A DNA stretch of 64,000 bases from Gordonia polyisoprenivorans. Lineage in GTDB: Bacteria > Actinomycetota > Actinomycetes > Mycobacteriales > Mycobacteriaceae. Of the stretch, positions 34,963-44,561 are shown piece by piece. The stretch covers positions 186,001 to 250,000 of the forward strand of contig NZ_CP072203.1 in assembly GCF_017654315.1 (NCBI RefSeq), read 5' to 3'. The number at the start of each line of letters is the position of its first letter. Within the stretch, counting starts at the first letter, position 1. The notes under the pieces are model-generated. The model saw nothing but the letters and a program-made list of their open reading frames with translations. It ran no database searches and was not told the DNA's origin. The position numbers were made by a program, and so were the translations under genes.

Positions 34963-35433
34963 ATGTCGCATCCCACTTTGACCCGCTGGTCGGCCCGGTC
35001 GTTGGCGGTCGGCGGTATGGCCGCGCTGGCCACGGTGTCGCTGGCCGCATGCGGTGACGAACAGCAGTCCGGTGCGCAGGACTCCTCCGCCGCCCCCTCG
35101 GTCACCACACCGAGCACCAGCGTGCCGGTCGTCGCGGGCCCGAGCCCGCAGTCGCGCACCACCGAGGCGACCTCGGGCGCCGAGTCGGCCTCGACCTCGT
35201 CGACGAGCAAGACCTGCGGCAGCGTGGCCGGCCCCGACGGCGCATTGCGCGTGCTCGTGCTCGCCGGCGACGTCGACTGCGAGACCGCGAAGAAAATCGG
35301 CACCGAGTACAGCCCGAAGATCGCGACCGGCCAACAGCAGAAGGTCTCCGGTTGGACGTGCGGCCCGTCGGAGGTCCGCGGCATCCTCGCCGCCTGCCAA
35401 TCGGGTGACAAGGTCCTTGGCTTCACGCCCTGA
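34963..35433 (+). CDS. Small lipoprotein of unknown function
   Basis: This is a 156-residue lipoprotein: a signal sequence with lipobox SLAAC places the lipidated Cys at about residue 30. A Ser/Thr-rich spacer (PSVTTPSTSVPVVAG, SASTSSTS) is followed by a C-terminal domain of about 75 residues with four cysteines (TCGSVAGPDG, DVDCETAKKI, WTCGPSEV, AACQSGD). The pattern of paired cysteines is common in mycobacterial surface lipoproteins. ATG 34963 is chosen; GTG 34954 is in frame upstream. It is divergent from tgt by 69 bp. Confidence 0.85.
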   Translation: MSHPTLTRWSARSLAVGGMAALATVSLAACGDEQQSGAQDSSAAPSVTTPSTSVPVVAGPSPQSRTTEATSGAESASTSSTSKTCGSVAGPDGALRVLVLAGDVDCETAKKIGTEYSPKIATGQQQKVSGWTCGPSEVRGILAACQSGDKVLGFTP

Positions 35434-35474
35434 CCAACCGCGTCCCGAGCCCACCGGCGCGACTTGACCCTCAC

Positions 35475-36284
35475 GTGACGTCAGACCCGAAGGTGTGGGG
35501 AGTGAGCGAAGGACATCCCGAAGTGCTGACGGTCGGCGCCACGGCGCGGCTCGTCGGCGTCAGCGTGCGAACGTTGCACCACTATGACGAGATCGGCCTG
35601 GTGACGCCGTCGGCGCGCACCCATGCCGGCTACCGCGTCTACGACGACGCCGACGTCGAACGGCTCCATCAGGTACTGACCTACCGGGAGCTGGGATTTC
35701 CTCTCGAACAGATAGCGACCCTGCTCGACGATCCGTCGGCCGACGCGCTGGAACACCTCTCCACCCAGCGTGATCTGCTGCACGACCGTATCGCTCGCCT
35801 CACCCGAATGGTCGCGGCTGTGGAGGACATGATGACTGCGAAGAAGACCGGTATCGCGCTGACGGCGGCCGAGCAGGCCGAGATCTTCGGCGACGACTGG
35901 CTCGGCGACGAGTACGCCGACGAGGCACAGGAACGTTGGGGTGACACCGCTGCGTGGCAGCAGAGCCAACAGCGCACCGCCGGATACTCGAAGGACGATT
36001 GGCGGCGGATCAAGAAGGAGACCGACGCCTTCGAGGCAGGCGTGGCCGATGCGATGGGCCGCGGTGTGAGCCCCGGGTCGGCGGAGGCCGACGCCCTGGC
36101 CGAACAGCATCGGGCCGCGATCGAGAAGTTCTACGACTGCGGCTACGAGATGCAGGTGTGCCTGGCCGACATGTACGTCGCCGACCCGCGATTCACCGAG
36201 CATTACGACGGTGTCGCGACGGGCCTGGCGACCTACCTGCGCGAGATCATCCGGGCCAACGCCGCGAAGAAGCAGACGACGTAG
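35475..36284 (+). CDS. MerR-family regulator with TipAS effector domain
   Basis: This is a 269-residue transcription activator of the TipAL type. The MerR DNA-binding part is GATARLVGVSVRTLHHYDEI and YRVYDDADVERLHQVLTYRE. A coiled-coil dimer helix (STQRDLLHDRIARLTRMVAAV) leads to a TipAS domain with WGDTAAWQQSQQRTAGYSKD and the helix around FYDCGYEMQVCLADMYV. TipAS domains bind thiopeptides and other cationic hydrophobic drugs in Streptomyces; its ligand here is unknown. The start is GTG 35475; GTG 35502 would remove nine residues. The target promoter is not evident nearby. Confidence 0.9.
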   Translation: MTSDPKVWGVSEGHPEVLTVGATARLVGVSVRTLHHYDEIGLVTPSARTHAGYRVYDDADVERLHQVLTYRELGFPLEQIATLLDDPSADALEHLSTQRDLLHDRIARLTRMVAAVEDMMTAKKTGIALTAAEQAEIFGDDWLGDEYADEAQERWGDTAAWQQSQQRTAGYSKDDWRRIKKETDAFEAGVADAMGRGVSPGSAEADALAEQHRAAIEKFYDCGYEMQVCLADMYVADPRFTEHYDGVATGLATYLREIIRANAAKKQTT

Positions 36285-36302
36285 CTGTTTCTCGCAGCGG
36301 TA

Positions 36303-37622
36303 TCACCCCAGCGCGTCGGCGACCCGCTCGAGCGCGGCCACCCGACTGCCCTTGACCAGCACCACATCACCCTCGGTGAGGTCGTCGAGGGCGGCGACGG
36401 CGGCCTCGACGTCGCCGACGTGCCGGGCCACCGTTCCGTAGGACGGTTCGCCGACGGCGATCACCTCGACGCCGAGTGACTGCGCCTGCTGCGCGATCTG
36501 CTCGTGCGCGGCCGGTGCGTCTGCCCCGAGTTCGGCCATCGTGCCGAGCACCGCGATCCGACGGCGACCGTCGAGCGCGGCCAGCGACCGCAGCGCCGCG
36601 GCCATCGACGTCGGGTTGGCGTTGTAGGCGTCGTTGAGGATCGTGACACCGGCGTCGGTGGTGTGCAGTTCCATCCGCAACCCCGACAGCGCCGCACCGA
36701 GCAGGCCGTCGGCCATGACCTCGACGGGCACCCCCAGCCCGCCGGCGGCCGCGGCCGCGGCCAGCGCGTTGGACACCTGGTGTTCGCCGCGCGCACCCAG
36801 ACTGACCTGCGTCGACCCCCACGGCGTGTGCAGCCGGAACGACGCACGCAGGGCCGCGTCGACGGTGATGTCGGTGGCGCTGACGTCGGCCGACGGGGTC
36901 AGCCCGTAGCTCAGCACCTGCGCCGAGGTGCGCTCGGCCATCGCGATCACGCGCTCGTGGTCGGCGTTGAGGACGGCGATGCCGTCGGCGGGCAGCGACT
37001 CGACGAGTTCGCCCTTTGCCCGGCCGACGGCGTCGATGTCGCCGAACAATTCCAGGTGGACGCCCTCGACGCGGGTGACGATCCCGACGGTCGGGCGGGC
37101 GATGGAGCACAACTCGGCGATGTGTCCGACGCCGCGCGCGCCCATCTCGACGACCACGGCCTCGGTGTCGTCGGGGGCGTTCGCCAGCGTCAGTGGCAGG
37201 CCCAGTTCGTTGTTGAACGATTTCTCGCTGGCGGCAGTGACGAAGGTCGTCGCGAGCACCCCGGCGAGCAGGTCCTTGGTGGAGGTCTTGCCGACCGACC
37301 CCGTCACCCCGACGACCCGTTCGGGCAGCCGGCGACGCACCAGTCGTCCGACGTCGGCGAGCGCGGCCGCGGTGTCGGCGCAGGTGATCGCGGCGGCGGC
37401 GACGTCGGTGCGCGGGGGCTGCGAGGTGAGGTACGCCGTGGCGCCCGCGGCGACGGCCGAACCGATGAAATCGTGTCCGTCGCGGGCGGCGACGATCGGG
37501 ACGAACAGTTGCCCGGCGGCGACGGCACGCGAATCGATGGTCGCACCGTCGACCGTCACGTCCTCGCCGTTGGTCAGCTCTCCGCCGACGGCGTCGGCGA
37601 TCTCACTTACCTGGATGTGCAC
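36303..37622 (-). CDS. murF: UDP-MurNAc-tripeptide D-alanyl-D-alanine ligase (MurF)
   Basis: MurF adds the D-Ala-D-Ala dipeptide to UDP-MurNAc-tripeptide. The 439-residue protein has the N-terminal substrate domain (VDGATIDSRAVAAGQLFVPI), the P-loop GVTGSVGKTSTKDLLAGVL, the SFNNELGLPLTL motif, VVEMGARGVGHI and the C-terminal NDAYNANPTSM signature. It is a divergent neighbour of ddl, whose product makes its substrate, with only 22 bp between the two starts. This is outside the dcw cluster, where murF normally lies in mycobacteria; a second copy elsewhere cannot be excluded. Confidence 0.9.
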   Translation of the reverse strand: MHIQVSEIADAVGGELTNGEDVTVDGATIDSRAVAAGQLFVPIVAARDGHDFIGSAVAAGATAYLTSQPPRTDVAAAAITCADTAAALADVGRLVRRRLPERVVGVTGSVGKTSTKDLLAGVLATTFVTAASEKSFNNELGLPLTLANAPDDTEAVVVEMGARGVGHIAELCSIARPTVGIVTRVEGVHLELFGDIDAVGRAKGELVESLPADGIAVLNADHERVIAMAERTSAQVLSYGLTPSADVSATDITVDAALRASFRLHTPWGSTQVSLGARGEHQVSNALAAAAAAGGLGVPVEVMADGLLGAALSGLRMELHTTDAGVTILNDAYNANPTSMAAALRSLAALDGRRRIAVLGTMAELGADAPAAHEQIAQQAQSLGVEVIAVGEPSYGTVARHVGDVEAAVAALDDLTEGDVVLVKGSRVAALERVADALG

Positions 37623-37644
37623 GCCCTAACGCTATCGTGACCCC

Positions 37645-38721
37645 ATGGCCTCTCCCCTGCTGCGTCTGATCGTGCTCTACGGCGGTGTGTCCGCCGAGCA
37701 CGATGTCTCCCGGGTCACCGCGGCGCACGTGATCGCCGCCGCCGACCCCGCGAAGTATGAGGTGAGGCCGATCGGCATCGCCAAGGACGGCACCTGGGTG
37801 CGCAACGACAAGGTGATCGCCGCGCTCGCCGAGGGCACCGAGCTGCCCGGTGAACTCGAGATCGCCGGTACGGCCGTTGATCCGCTCGCCGAGTTGCGCC
37901 GGCAGTCCGACGACGCCATCGGCGTGGTGTTGCCGCTGCTGCACGGACCGCACGGTGAGGACGGCACGATCCAGGGCATGTTGGAGCTGTTCGGGCTGCC
38001 CTATGTCGGCGCCGGGGTGCTCGGCTCCGCGGTGTGCATGGACAAGGCGATGGCCAAGGTGGTTGCCGCGCAAGCCGGTATTCCGCAGTGCCGGTGGCTG
38101 GAGTTCCGCGATGGCGTCGACGATCCGCGCACCATCGCCTTCCGGGCGATCGAGGAGATGGGGCTTCCGCTGTTCGTCAAGCCCGCGAACATGGGCTCGT
38201 CGGTGGGGATCACCAAGGCCCACGACGCCGCCGAACTCGACGCCGCGATCAATCTCGCGCTGCGCTACGACGACGTCGTCGTCATCGAGGAAATGGTCGA
38301 CGGACGTGAGATCGAGGTGGCCGTGCTCGGCAATGCGCTACCGGAGACCTCGGTGCCCGGGGAGATCATGCCGGGCAGTGAATTCTACGACTACGAGGAC
38401 AAATACATCACCGGCGCCGCGAAACTGGTGATCCCGGCACCGTTGTCGAAGGAGGCCACCGCCGACGTCCGCGAACTCGCGGCGAAGGTGTTCACGGCGA
38501 TGCGTTGCGCCGGCATGGCGCGCGTGGACTTCTTCTACGAGGAGTTCGGCCGCGGCTGGCTCCTCAACGAGGTCAACACCATTCCCGGTTTCACCCCGGG
38601 CTCGATGTATCCGAAACTCTGGGATGCCACCGGACTGCCCTACCCCGACCTCATCGACCGCCTGGTCACGCTCGCCCTCGAATCGCATCGTCGTCGTACC
38701 GGGTTCTCCACCGAACACTGA
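37645..38721 (+). CDS. ddl: D-alanine-D-alanine ligase
   Basis: This ATP-grasp enzyme joins two D-Ala for peptidoglycan. The 358-residue protein shows LYGGVSAEHDVSRVTA, LLHGPHGEDGTIQG, KPANMGSSVGITKA, the omega-loop FYDYEDKYITGA and NEVNTIPGFTPGSMYP. The Lys-Tyr pair in the omega loop is that of true D-Ala-D-Ala ligases, so it should not be a VanA-type D-Ala-D-Lac ligase. It diverges from murF and is followed 15 bp later by the pseudo-receiver gene. Confidence 0.93.
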   Translation: MASPLLRLIVLYGGVSAEHDVSRVTAAHVIAAADPAKYEVRPIGIAKDGTWVRNDKVIAALAEGTELPGELEIAGTAVDPLAELRRQSDDAIGVVLPLLHGPHGEDGTIQGMLELFGLPYVGAGVLGSAVCMDKAMAKVVAAQAGIPQCRWLEFRDGVDDPRTIAFRAIEEMGLPLFVKPANMGSSVGITKAHDAAELDAAINLALRYDDVVVIEEMVDGREIEVAVLGNALPETSVPGEIMPGSEFYDYEDKYITGAAKLVIPAPLSKEATADVRELAAKVFTAMRCAGMARVDFFYEEFGRGWLLNEVNTIPGFTPGSMYPKLWDATGLPYPDLIDRLVTLALESHRRRTGFSTEH

Positions 38722-38736
38722 CGTAGCATCAATCCC

Positions 38737-39189
38737 GTGAGCGGCACCGACGACGTGACCAGCACCGATGATGCTTTGCCCCAGCGACCTTCGGTGTTGC
38801 GGGTGTTGGTGTACTCCGACGACGCCGACACCCGTCGCCAGGTCATCGGCGCGCTGGGCACCCGGCCCGTGCCCGATCTGCCGGAGTTGAGCTTCTTGGA
38901 AGTGGCGACCGGACCGATGGTCTTCACCCAACTCGATGCCGGCAACGTCGACGTCGCCATCCTCGACGGTGAGGCCTCGCCCGAGGGTGGGCTGGGCATC
39001 GCCAAGCAGATGAGCGACGAATACGATCCGCGTCCGCCGACGCTCGTGCTGATCGGTCGCGCCGCCGACCGGTGGCTGGCCGACTGGTCGCGGGCCGACG
39101 CCGCCGCGACGCTTCCGGTCGATCCGATCGAATTGCCGGCAGCCCTGGGCGACATGTTGCGCGGAAAGCTCTCGCAGCAACGGTCCTGA
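38737..39189 (+). CDS. Pseudo-receiver (response-regulator-like) protein at the nuo head
   Basis: This is a 150-residue single receiver-like domain resembling M. tuberculosis Rv3143, which also lies just before nuo. The N-terminal VLVYSDDADTRR matches the acidic pocket and VDVAILDGEASPEGG the phospho-acceptor region. The conserved Lys near the C-terminus is replaced (TLPVDPIEL for K-P-F/Y type), so phosphorylation-dependent switching may be lost. It has no output domain. It starts with GTG 38737, 15 bp after ddl. A structural or regulatory link to complex I is suggested by position only. Confidence 0.8.
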   Translation: MSGTDDVTSTDDALPQRPSVLRVLVYSDDADTRRQVIGALGTRPVPDLPELSFLEVATGPMVFTQLDAGNVDVAILDGEASPEGGLGIAKQMSDEYDPRPPTLVLIGRAADRWLADWSRADAAATLPVDPIELPAALGDMLRGKLSQQRS

Positions 39190-39271
39190 ACAGGCATTTC
39201 GACTCCTGGTCGGGACGACCGTCCGAAAACTCTCCCAAATGTCTCGACACGACGTCGTGCGCTTGTAAGGT

Positions 39272-39287
39272 TGTGTTGTAGCTCACA
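39272..39287. promoter_or_regulatory. Crp/GlxR-like operator upstream of nuoA
   Basis: The 16-mer TGTGTTGTAGCTCACA matches the consensus TGTGA-N6-TCACA with one mismatch. It lies 66 bp ahead of the nuoA start in the 163 bp gap after the pseudo-receiver gene, a position suited to control of the nuo promoter by a cAMP-receptor-type regulator. The rest of the gap shows the nuoA ribosome binding site CGGAGGGAG. Confidence 0.6.
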
Positions 39288-39352
39288 TCAGCCCCGCTAC
39301 TACCCAGCAGCTCACACCCATTGAGCGAGCGCACGGAGGGAGTCGATCGGCG

Positions 39353-39745
39353 ATGAACGCCTATGTTCCGATCCTCGTTCTCGGCGCGATCGCGCTCGGC
39401 TTCGCGGTGTTCTCGGTCGTCATCGCCTCGGCGGTGGGGCCGCGCCGGGCCAACCGCGCCAAACTCGATGCCTATGAGTGCGGTATCGAGCCCATCGGCG
39501 GCGGAGCGGGGACGTCCACCCTCTCGGACGTGAGACAGACTGTGGTGCAGAGAATTCCGGTCAAGTACTACCTGACCGCGATGCTGTTCATCATCTTCGA
39601 CATCGAGATCGTCTTCCTCTACCCATGGGCGGTGGCCTTCGACGGGCTCGGCTGGTTCGGTCTGGCGGCGATGGCCCTGTTCATCGTGAACGTGTCCGTC
39701 GCCTACGCCTACGAATGGCGCCGCGGCGGCTTGGGGTGGGACTGA
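39353..39745 (+). CDS. nuoA: NADH-quinone oxidoreductase subunit A
   Basis: This is a small membrane subunit of complex I, 130 residues with three helices, located at the base of the quinone chamber. The conserved loop DAYECGIEPIG and the acidic helix LFIIFDIEIVFLYPWAVAF are present. It is the first gene of the nuo operon, preceded by GGAGGGAG. The gap to nuoB is 100 bp, the largest inside the operon, and holds no gene. Confidence 0.97.
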   Translation: MNAYVPILVLGAIALGFAVFSVVIASAVGPRRANRAKLDAYECGIEPIGGGAGTSTLSDVRQTVVQRIPVKYYLTAMLFIIFDIEIVFLYPWAVAFDGLGWFGLAAMALFIVNVSVAYAYEWRRGGLGWD

Positions 39746-39845
39746 CGTGACTGATCGGGCACGAGTCGAGCACAAGGGAGCGCACCGATAGCGAGTTCGG
39801 CACACATGTGCCCGTGACCCGTCCGGCGCGGCGAGGAGGTAGGCG

Positions 39846-40400
39846 ATGGGCCTCGAAGAGAGACTGCCCAGTGGATTCCTGCTGAGCACTGTGGAGGACC
39901 TGGCGGGATTCATGCGCAAGGGCTCGCTGTGGCCCGCGACCTTCGGCCTCGCGTGTTGCGCCATCGAGATGATGGCGAGCACCTCCGGTCGCTACGATCT
40001 GGCGCGGTTCGGGATGGAAGCGTTTCGCGCCTCGCCACGCCAGGCCGACCTGATGATCGTCGCCGGACGGGTCAGTCAGAAGATGGCCCCAGTGCTGCGC
40101 CAGATCTACGACCAGATGACCGAGCCCAAATGGGTTCTGGCGATGGGTGTTTGCGCCAGCTCGGGCGGCATGTTCAACAACTACGCCATCGTGCAGGGCG
40201 TCGACCACGTGGTGCCCGTCGACATTTATCTCCCCGGCTGTCCGCCACGTCCGGAGATGTTGCTCAACGCCATCCTCGCCCTGCACCGCAAGATCGGCGA
40301 GATGCCACTGGGCGTCAATCGCGAGGAGGCCATCTGGGCCGCCGAACAGGCGGCCCTGCAGGCCACTCCGACGATCGAGCTGAAGGGCCTGCTGCGATGA
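39846..40400 (+). CDS. nuoB: NADH-quinone oxidoreductase subunit B
   Basis: This subunit carries cluster N2, the terminal [4Fe-4S] cluster that reduces quinone. At 184 residues it has the tandem cysteines in [11 protein letters not shown], Cys in [15 protein letters not shown] and Cys in [24 protein letters not shown] precedes the ATG. Its stop overlaps the nuoC start (ATGA). The C-terminal extension after ALHRKIGEM is typical of actinobacterial NuoB. Confidence 0.97.
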   Translation: MGLEERLPSGFLLSTVEDLAGFMRKGSLWPATFGLACCAIEMMASTSGRYDLARFGMEAFRASPRQADLMIVAGRVSQKMAPVLRQIYDQMTEPKWVLAMGVCASSGGMFNNYAIVQGVDHVVPVDIYLPGCPPRPEMLLNAILALHRKIGEMPLGVNREEAIWAAEQAALQATPTIELKGLLR

Positions 40401-41083
40401 CCGACGACGAGACGACCGCACCCGACGAGGTGATCGCGGTGCGCCACGGCCTGTTCGGGGTGCACGGCAGCGGCGACACGTCCGGATACGGCGGGCTGGT
40501 CCAGACGGTCACCTTGCCCGCGGCGACCCGGCCCTACGGCGGATACTTCGACCACATCGCCGACACGCTCTCCGCCGCACTCGACGCGGGCGGGGGGCCG
40601 GGTTTCGACGAGGCCATCGAGAAGGTGGAGATCCACGCCGGGGAAATGACGATGTACGTCGTCGCCCGACATCTGGCCGTCGTCGCGCTGACGCTGCGCA
40701 ACCACGAGGCACTGCGATTCGAATTGTGCCTGGGCGTCAACGGGGTTCACTATCCCGACGACACCGGCCGCGAACTCCACGCGGTGTATCCGCTGGCGTC
40801 GATCACCCACAATCGGCGGCTGCGACTGGAGGTGGCGGTCCCCGACGCCGACCCGCGCATCCCGAGCCTGTGCGAGATCTACCCGACCAACGACTGGCAC
40901 GAACGCGAGACCTTCGACTTCTTCGGCATCGTCTTCGACGGCCACCGCGCGCTCACCCGTATCTCGATGCCCGACGACTGGGTGGGTCATCCCCAGCGCA
41001 AGGACTACCCGCTGGGCGGGGTTCCGGTGGAGTACAAGGGAACCCAGGTTGCACCACCCGATCGCCGGAGGTCGTACTCATGA
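40397..41083 (+). CDS. nuoC: NADH-quinone oxidoreductase subunit C
   Basis: This is the peripheral-arm subunit that braces NuoB and NuoD, 228 residues. The 30-kDa-subunit signature is [20 protein letters not shown] with [11 protein letters not shown] following. It has no metal or membrane features. It overlaps nuoB and nuoD by 4 bp each. It is not fused to NuoD, unlike E. coli. Confidence 0.97.
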   Translation: MTDDETTAPDEVIAVRHGLFGVHGSGDTSGYGGLVQTVTLPAATRPYGGYFDHIADTLSAALDAGGGPGFDEAIEKVEIHAGEMTMYVVARHLAVVALTLRNHEALRFELCLGVNGVHYPDDTGRELHAVYPLASITHNRRLRLEVAVPDADPRIPSLCEIYPTNDWHERETFDFFGIVFDGHRALTRISMPDDWVGHPQRKDYPLGGVPVEYKGTQVAPPDRRRSYS

Positions 41084-42420
41084 CCGATCTCGACCCGCGG
41101 CCAAGTCACGCCGCACGCCCCGAACACACCTACACCGTCTCCGGCCAGGATTGGGACGAGATCGTCTCCGAGGTGTCGGCGCGCGCCGCCGCGAACTCCG
41201 GTGAGGAACGGATCGTGGTGAACATGGGTCCGCAGCACCCGTCCACGCACGGGGTTCTGCGGTTGATCCTGGAGATCGAGGGCGAGACGGTCACCGAGGC
41301 ACGGTGCGGAATCGGCTACCTGCACACCGGGATCGAGAAGAACCTGGAGTACCGCAACTGGATTCAGGGCGTCACCTTCGTCACCCGCATGGACTATCTC
41401 TCGCCGTTCTTCAACGAAACGGCGTACTGCCTGGCGGTGGAGAAGCTCCTGGGTATCACCGAGATGATCCCGGAGCGCGCCTCGGTCATCCGGGTGATGC
41501 TCATGGAGCTCAATCGGATCACCTCCCACCTGGTCGCCCTGGCCACCGGTGGTATGGAACTCGGTGCGGTGACCGCGATGTTCTCCGGTTTCGGTATCCG
41601 CGAACAGATCCTCGACATCTTCGAGCTCGTCACCGGCCTGCGGATGAACCACGCCTTCATCCGGCCGGGCGGAGTGGCCACCGACCTCCCCGACGGCGCC
41701 GTGGAGCAGATCGCCGCGATCGTCGCCGCCCTGCCCGAGCAACTGGCCAAACTCTCGGACCTGTTGACCGACAACTACATCTGGAAGGCACGCACCTGTG
41801 ACGTCGGCTTCCTCGACCTCACCGGGTGCATGGCGCTGGGCATCACTGGCCCCGTCCTGCGATCCACCGGCCTGCCGCACGACGTGCGCAAGACCGAACC
41901 CTACTGTGGGTACGAGGACTACGAGTTCGAGGTGATCACCGAGACCACCTGCGACTCCTACGGGCGCTACATGATTCGCGTACGTGAGATGAGTGAATCG
42001 GTGCGGATCGTCGAACAGTGCTTGGCACGGCTGCGCCCCGGACCGGTGATGGTGACCGACGCCAACATCGCCTGGCCCGCCGATCTCGCGCTCGGACCCG
42101 ACGGACTCGGCAACTCCCCGGCCCACATCGCCGAGATCATGGGCGAATCCATGGAGTCGTTGATCCACCACTTCAAACTCGTCACCGAGGGTATGCGGGT
42201 GCCACCGGGCCAGTGCTATGTCGCGATCGAATCGCCGCGCGGTGAGCTCGGTGTCCACATGGTCTCCGACGGCGGAACCCGGCCCTACCGAGTGCATTTC
42301 CGCGATCCGTCGTTCACCAACCTGCAGGCCGTGGCGGCGATGTGCGAGGGCGGCATGGTCGCCGACGTGATCACCGCGGTGGCCAGCATCGACCCGGTGA
42401 TGGGAGGCGTGGACCGATGA
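41080..42420 (+). CDS. nuoD: NADH-quinone oxidoreductase subunit D
   Basis: This is the 49-kDa-type subunit that forms the quinone site with NuoB, 446 residues. Motifs are [19 protein letters not shown] (His and quinone-site loop), [34 protein letters not shown] and the C-terminal [20 protein letters not shown]. It starts at ATG 41080, overlapping nuoC; the stop overlaps the nuoEF start. Confidence 0.97.
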   Translation: MTDLDPRPSHAARPEHTYTVSGQDWDEIVSEVSARAAANSGEERIVVNMGPQHPSTHGVLRLILEIEGETVTEARCGIGYLHTGIEKNLEYRNWIQGVTFVTRMDYLSPFFNETAYCLAVEKLLGITEMIPERASVIRVMLMELNRITSHLVALATGGMELGAVTAMFSGFGIREQILDIFELVTGLRMNHAFIRPGGVATDLPDGAVEQIAAIVAALPEQLAKLSDLLTDNYIWKARTCDVGFLDLTGCMALGITGPVLRSTGLPHDVRKTEPYCGYEDYEFEVITETTCDSYGRYMIRVREMSESVRIVEQCLARLRPGPVMVTDANIAWPADLALGPDGLGNSPAHIAEIMGESMESLIHHFKLVTEGMRVPPGQCYVAIESPRGELGVHMVSDGGTRPYRVHFRDPSFTNLQAVAAMCEGGMVADVITAVASIDPVMGGVDR

Positions 42421-44561
42421 GCGAACCGGTGTACCTCGAGCTGGGAATCGACGGACCGCCACCCGAACCCACCCCGACCAGTAGTGCGCAGGCCGAACCC
42501 GCAGCGTGCGTCGCACGCCCGCACGGACCGATCGAGTTCGACGGCCCGGCAACCTATCCCGACGGCGTCGCCGATCGTCTGCGACAGGCGGCTGCCCCGA
42601 TCGTCGCGCGCTACCCGCAATCCCGATCGGCGCTGCTACCCCTGCTGCACCTGATGCAGTCCCAGGACGGACACCTCACCCGCGCCGGTATCGCACTGTG
42701 CGCCGAGATCCTCGACCTCACCGACGCCCAGGTCGCCGCGGTGGCCACCTTCTACTCGATGTTCCGCCGCACGCCCACCGGCGAGTATCTGATCGGTGTG
42801 TGCACCAACACCCTCTGTGGGGTTCTCGGTGGTGACGAGATCCTGCGCACGGTGTGTGAACACCTCGGTGTCGCACCCGGTGAGACCACCGAGGATCACC
42901 GGATCACCGTCGAGCACCTCGAATGCAACGCGGCCTGCGATCTCGCCCCGGTGGTGATGGTCAACTGGGAGTTCTTCGACCAGCAGACCCCGGAGTCGGT
43001 GGTCGAACTCGTCGAGGACCTGCGGGCCGGGGTCGAGGTCACGCCCAGTCGCAGTGACCGGGCGGTGGCCGGATTCCGGGACACCGCAGCCGTATTGGCC
43101 GGAGTCGGAGAGGTCGCGTCGCCCACCGCAGGTGATACTGCAGCAGGTGATGCCGGGCCCACCGAGTATCCGATCGAAGCCGAGCCGGCAGCGCCGCCGG
43201 TCCTGTCGCGGCATTGGGCCGAGCCGGAGTCGTGGACCCTGGACAACTATCGGCGCCACAACGGGTACCGGGGCCTGCGCGCCGCGCTGGACATGGCTCC
43301 CGACGCCGTCATCGAGGCGGTCAAGTCGGCGGGATTGCGCGGGCGCGGCGGGGCGGGTTTCCCGGTGGGACTGAAGTGGTCGTTCATCCCGCAGGACAAG
43401 GGGGACGCCCCGAATCCGGATGCGCCACCGCACTATCTGGTGGTCAACGCCGACGAGTCCGAGCCGGGCACCTGCAAGGACATGCCGCTGATGCTCGCAT
43501 CTCCGCACTCCCTCGTGGAGGGGGCGATCATCGCGGCCTACGCGATCCGGGCGCGCCACGCCTTCATCTACCTGCGCGGTGAGGTCGTCGGGGTGCTGCG
43601 TCGCCTGCGTCAGGCCGTCGACGAGGCCTACGCCGCAGGCTATCTGGGGCGTGACATCCTCGGATCGGGGATCGACGTCGACCTCGTGGTACACGCCGGC
43701 GCGGGCGCGTACATCTGCGGTGAGGAAACGGCCTTGCTCGACTCGCTCGAGGGTCGTCGCGGCCAGCCCCGACTGCGGCCGCCGTTCCCCGCGGTCGCCG
43801 GTCTCTACGCGAGTCCGACGGTGGTCAACAACGTCGAATCGATCGCCAGCGTCCCGGCGATCCTGCGCAACGGCATCGACTGGTTTCGGGCGATGGGCAC
43901 CGAGAAGTCGCCGGGATTCACCCTGTACTCGCTGTCGGGACACGTCAACCATCCCGGCCAGTACGAGGCTCCCCTCGGTATCACGTTGCGGCAGTTGCTC
44001 GACCGGGCCGGGGGCGTCCGCGACGGGCACCACCTCAAGTTCTGGACGCCGGGCGGATCGTCGACGCCGATGCTCACCGCCGATCATCTCGACGTCCCGC
44101 TCGACTACGAGGGCGTCGCCGAGGCCGGATCGATGTTGGGTACCAAGGCCTTACAGATCTTCGACGAGACCACCTGCGTGGTGCGGGCGGTGCTGCGCTG
44201 GACCGAGTTCTACGCACACGAGTCGTGCGGTAAGTGCACACCGTGCCGGGAGGGCACCTACTGGCTGGTGCAGCAGTTGCGTGCCATCGAGTCCGGCGAC
44301 CTCGACGCCGACGAGATGTCCGCGGCACTCGAGGTCCTCTCCGACGTCACCAACAGCATCGTCGGGAAGTCGTTCTGCGCACTCGGTGACGGCGCCGGAA
44401 GCCCGATCGTGTCGGCGCTCAAGTACTTCCGGGACGAGTTCCTCGCCCACACCCGTACCGGGTCGGGTCCGGAGGCGCGCGGGCGCTGCCCGTTCGATCC
44501 CGCCGCGTCGACCGTCTTCACCGACCACCGCACGCCGTACGTCCCGGGAGCGAGCCGATGA
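42417..44561 (+). CDS. nuoEF: Fused NADH-quinone oxidoreductase subunits E and F
   Basis: One 714-residue frame encodes both subunits. Residues 1-205 are NuoE, a thioredoxin-fold [2Fe-2S] protein with Cys129, Cys134, Cys170 and Cys174. An Ala/Glu/Pro-rich linker (about 205-260) leads to NuoF, the FMN/NADH-binding subunit: [53 protein letters not shown] and the cluster N3 cysteines [15 protein letters not shown] plus a later Cys. In M. tuberculosis and most bacteria these are two genes. No stop, restart or frameshift is seen in the linker. It overlaps nuoD and nuoG by 4 bp. Confidence 0.95.
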   Translation: MSEPVYLELGIDGPPPEPTPTSSAQAEPAACVARPHGPIEFDGPATYPDGVADRLRQAAAPIVARYPQSRSALLPLLHLMQSQDGHLTRAGIALCAEILDLTDAQVAAVATFYSMFRRTPTGEYLIGVCTNTLCGVLGGDEILRTVCEHLGVAPGETTEDHRITVEHLECNAACDLAPVVMVNWEFFDQQTPESVVELVEDLRAGVEVTPSRSDRAVAGFRDTAAVLAGVGEVASPTAGDTAAGDAGPTEYPIEAEPAAPPVLSRHWAEPESWTLDNYRRHNGYRGLRAALDMAPDAVIEAVKSAGLRGRGGAGFPVGLKWSFIPQDKGDAPNPDAPPHYLVVNADESEPGTCKDMPLMLASPHSLVEGAIIAAYAIRARHAFIYLRGEVVGVLRRLRQAVDEAYAAGYLGRDILGSGIDVDLVVHAGAGAYICGEETALLDSLEGRRGQPRLRPPFPAVAGLYASPTVVNNVESIASVPAILRNGIDWFRAMGTEKSPGFTLYSLSGHVNHPGQYEAPLGITLRQLLDRAGGVRDGHHLKFWTPGGSSTPMLTADHLDVPLDYEGVAEAGSMLGTKALQIFDETTCVVRAVLRWTEFYAHESCGKCTPCREGTYWLVQQLRAIESGDLDADEMSAALEVLSDVTNSIVGKSFCALGDGAGSPIVSALKYFRDEFLAHTRTGSGPEARGRCPFDPAASTVFTDHRTPYVPGASR

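Noticed and set aside
37645..38721. VanA-type D-Ala-D-Lac ligase for glycopeptide resistance
   Set aside because: The omega loop keeps the Lys-Tyr pair of D-Ala-D-Ala ligases, and no vanH or vanX is nearby.
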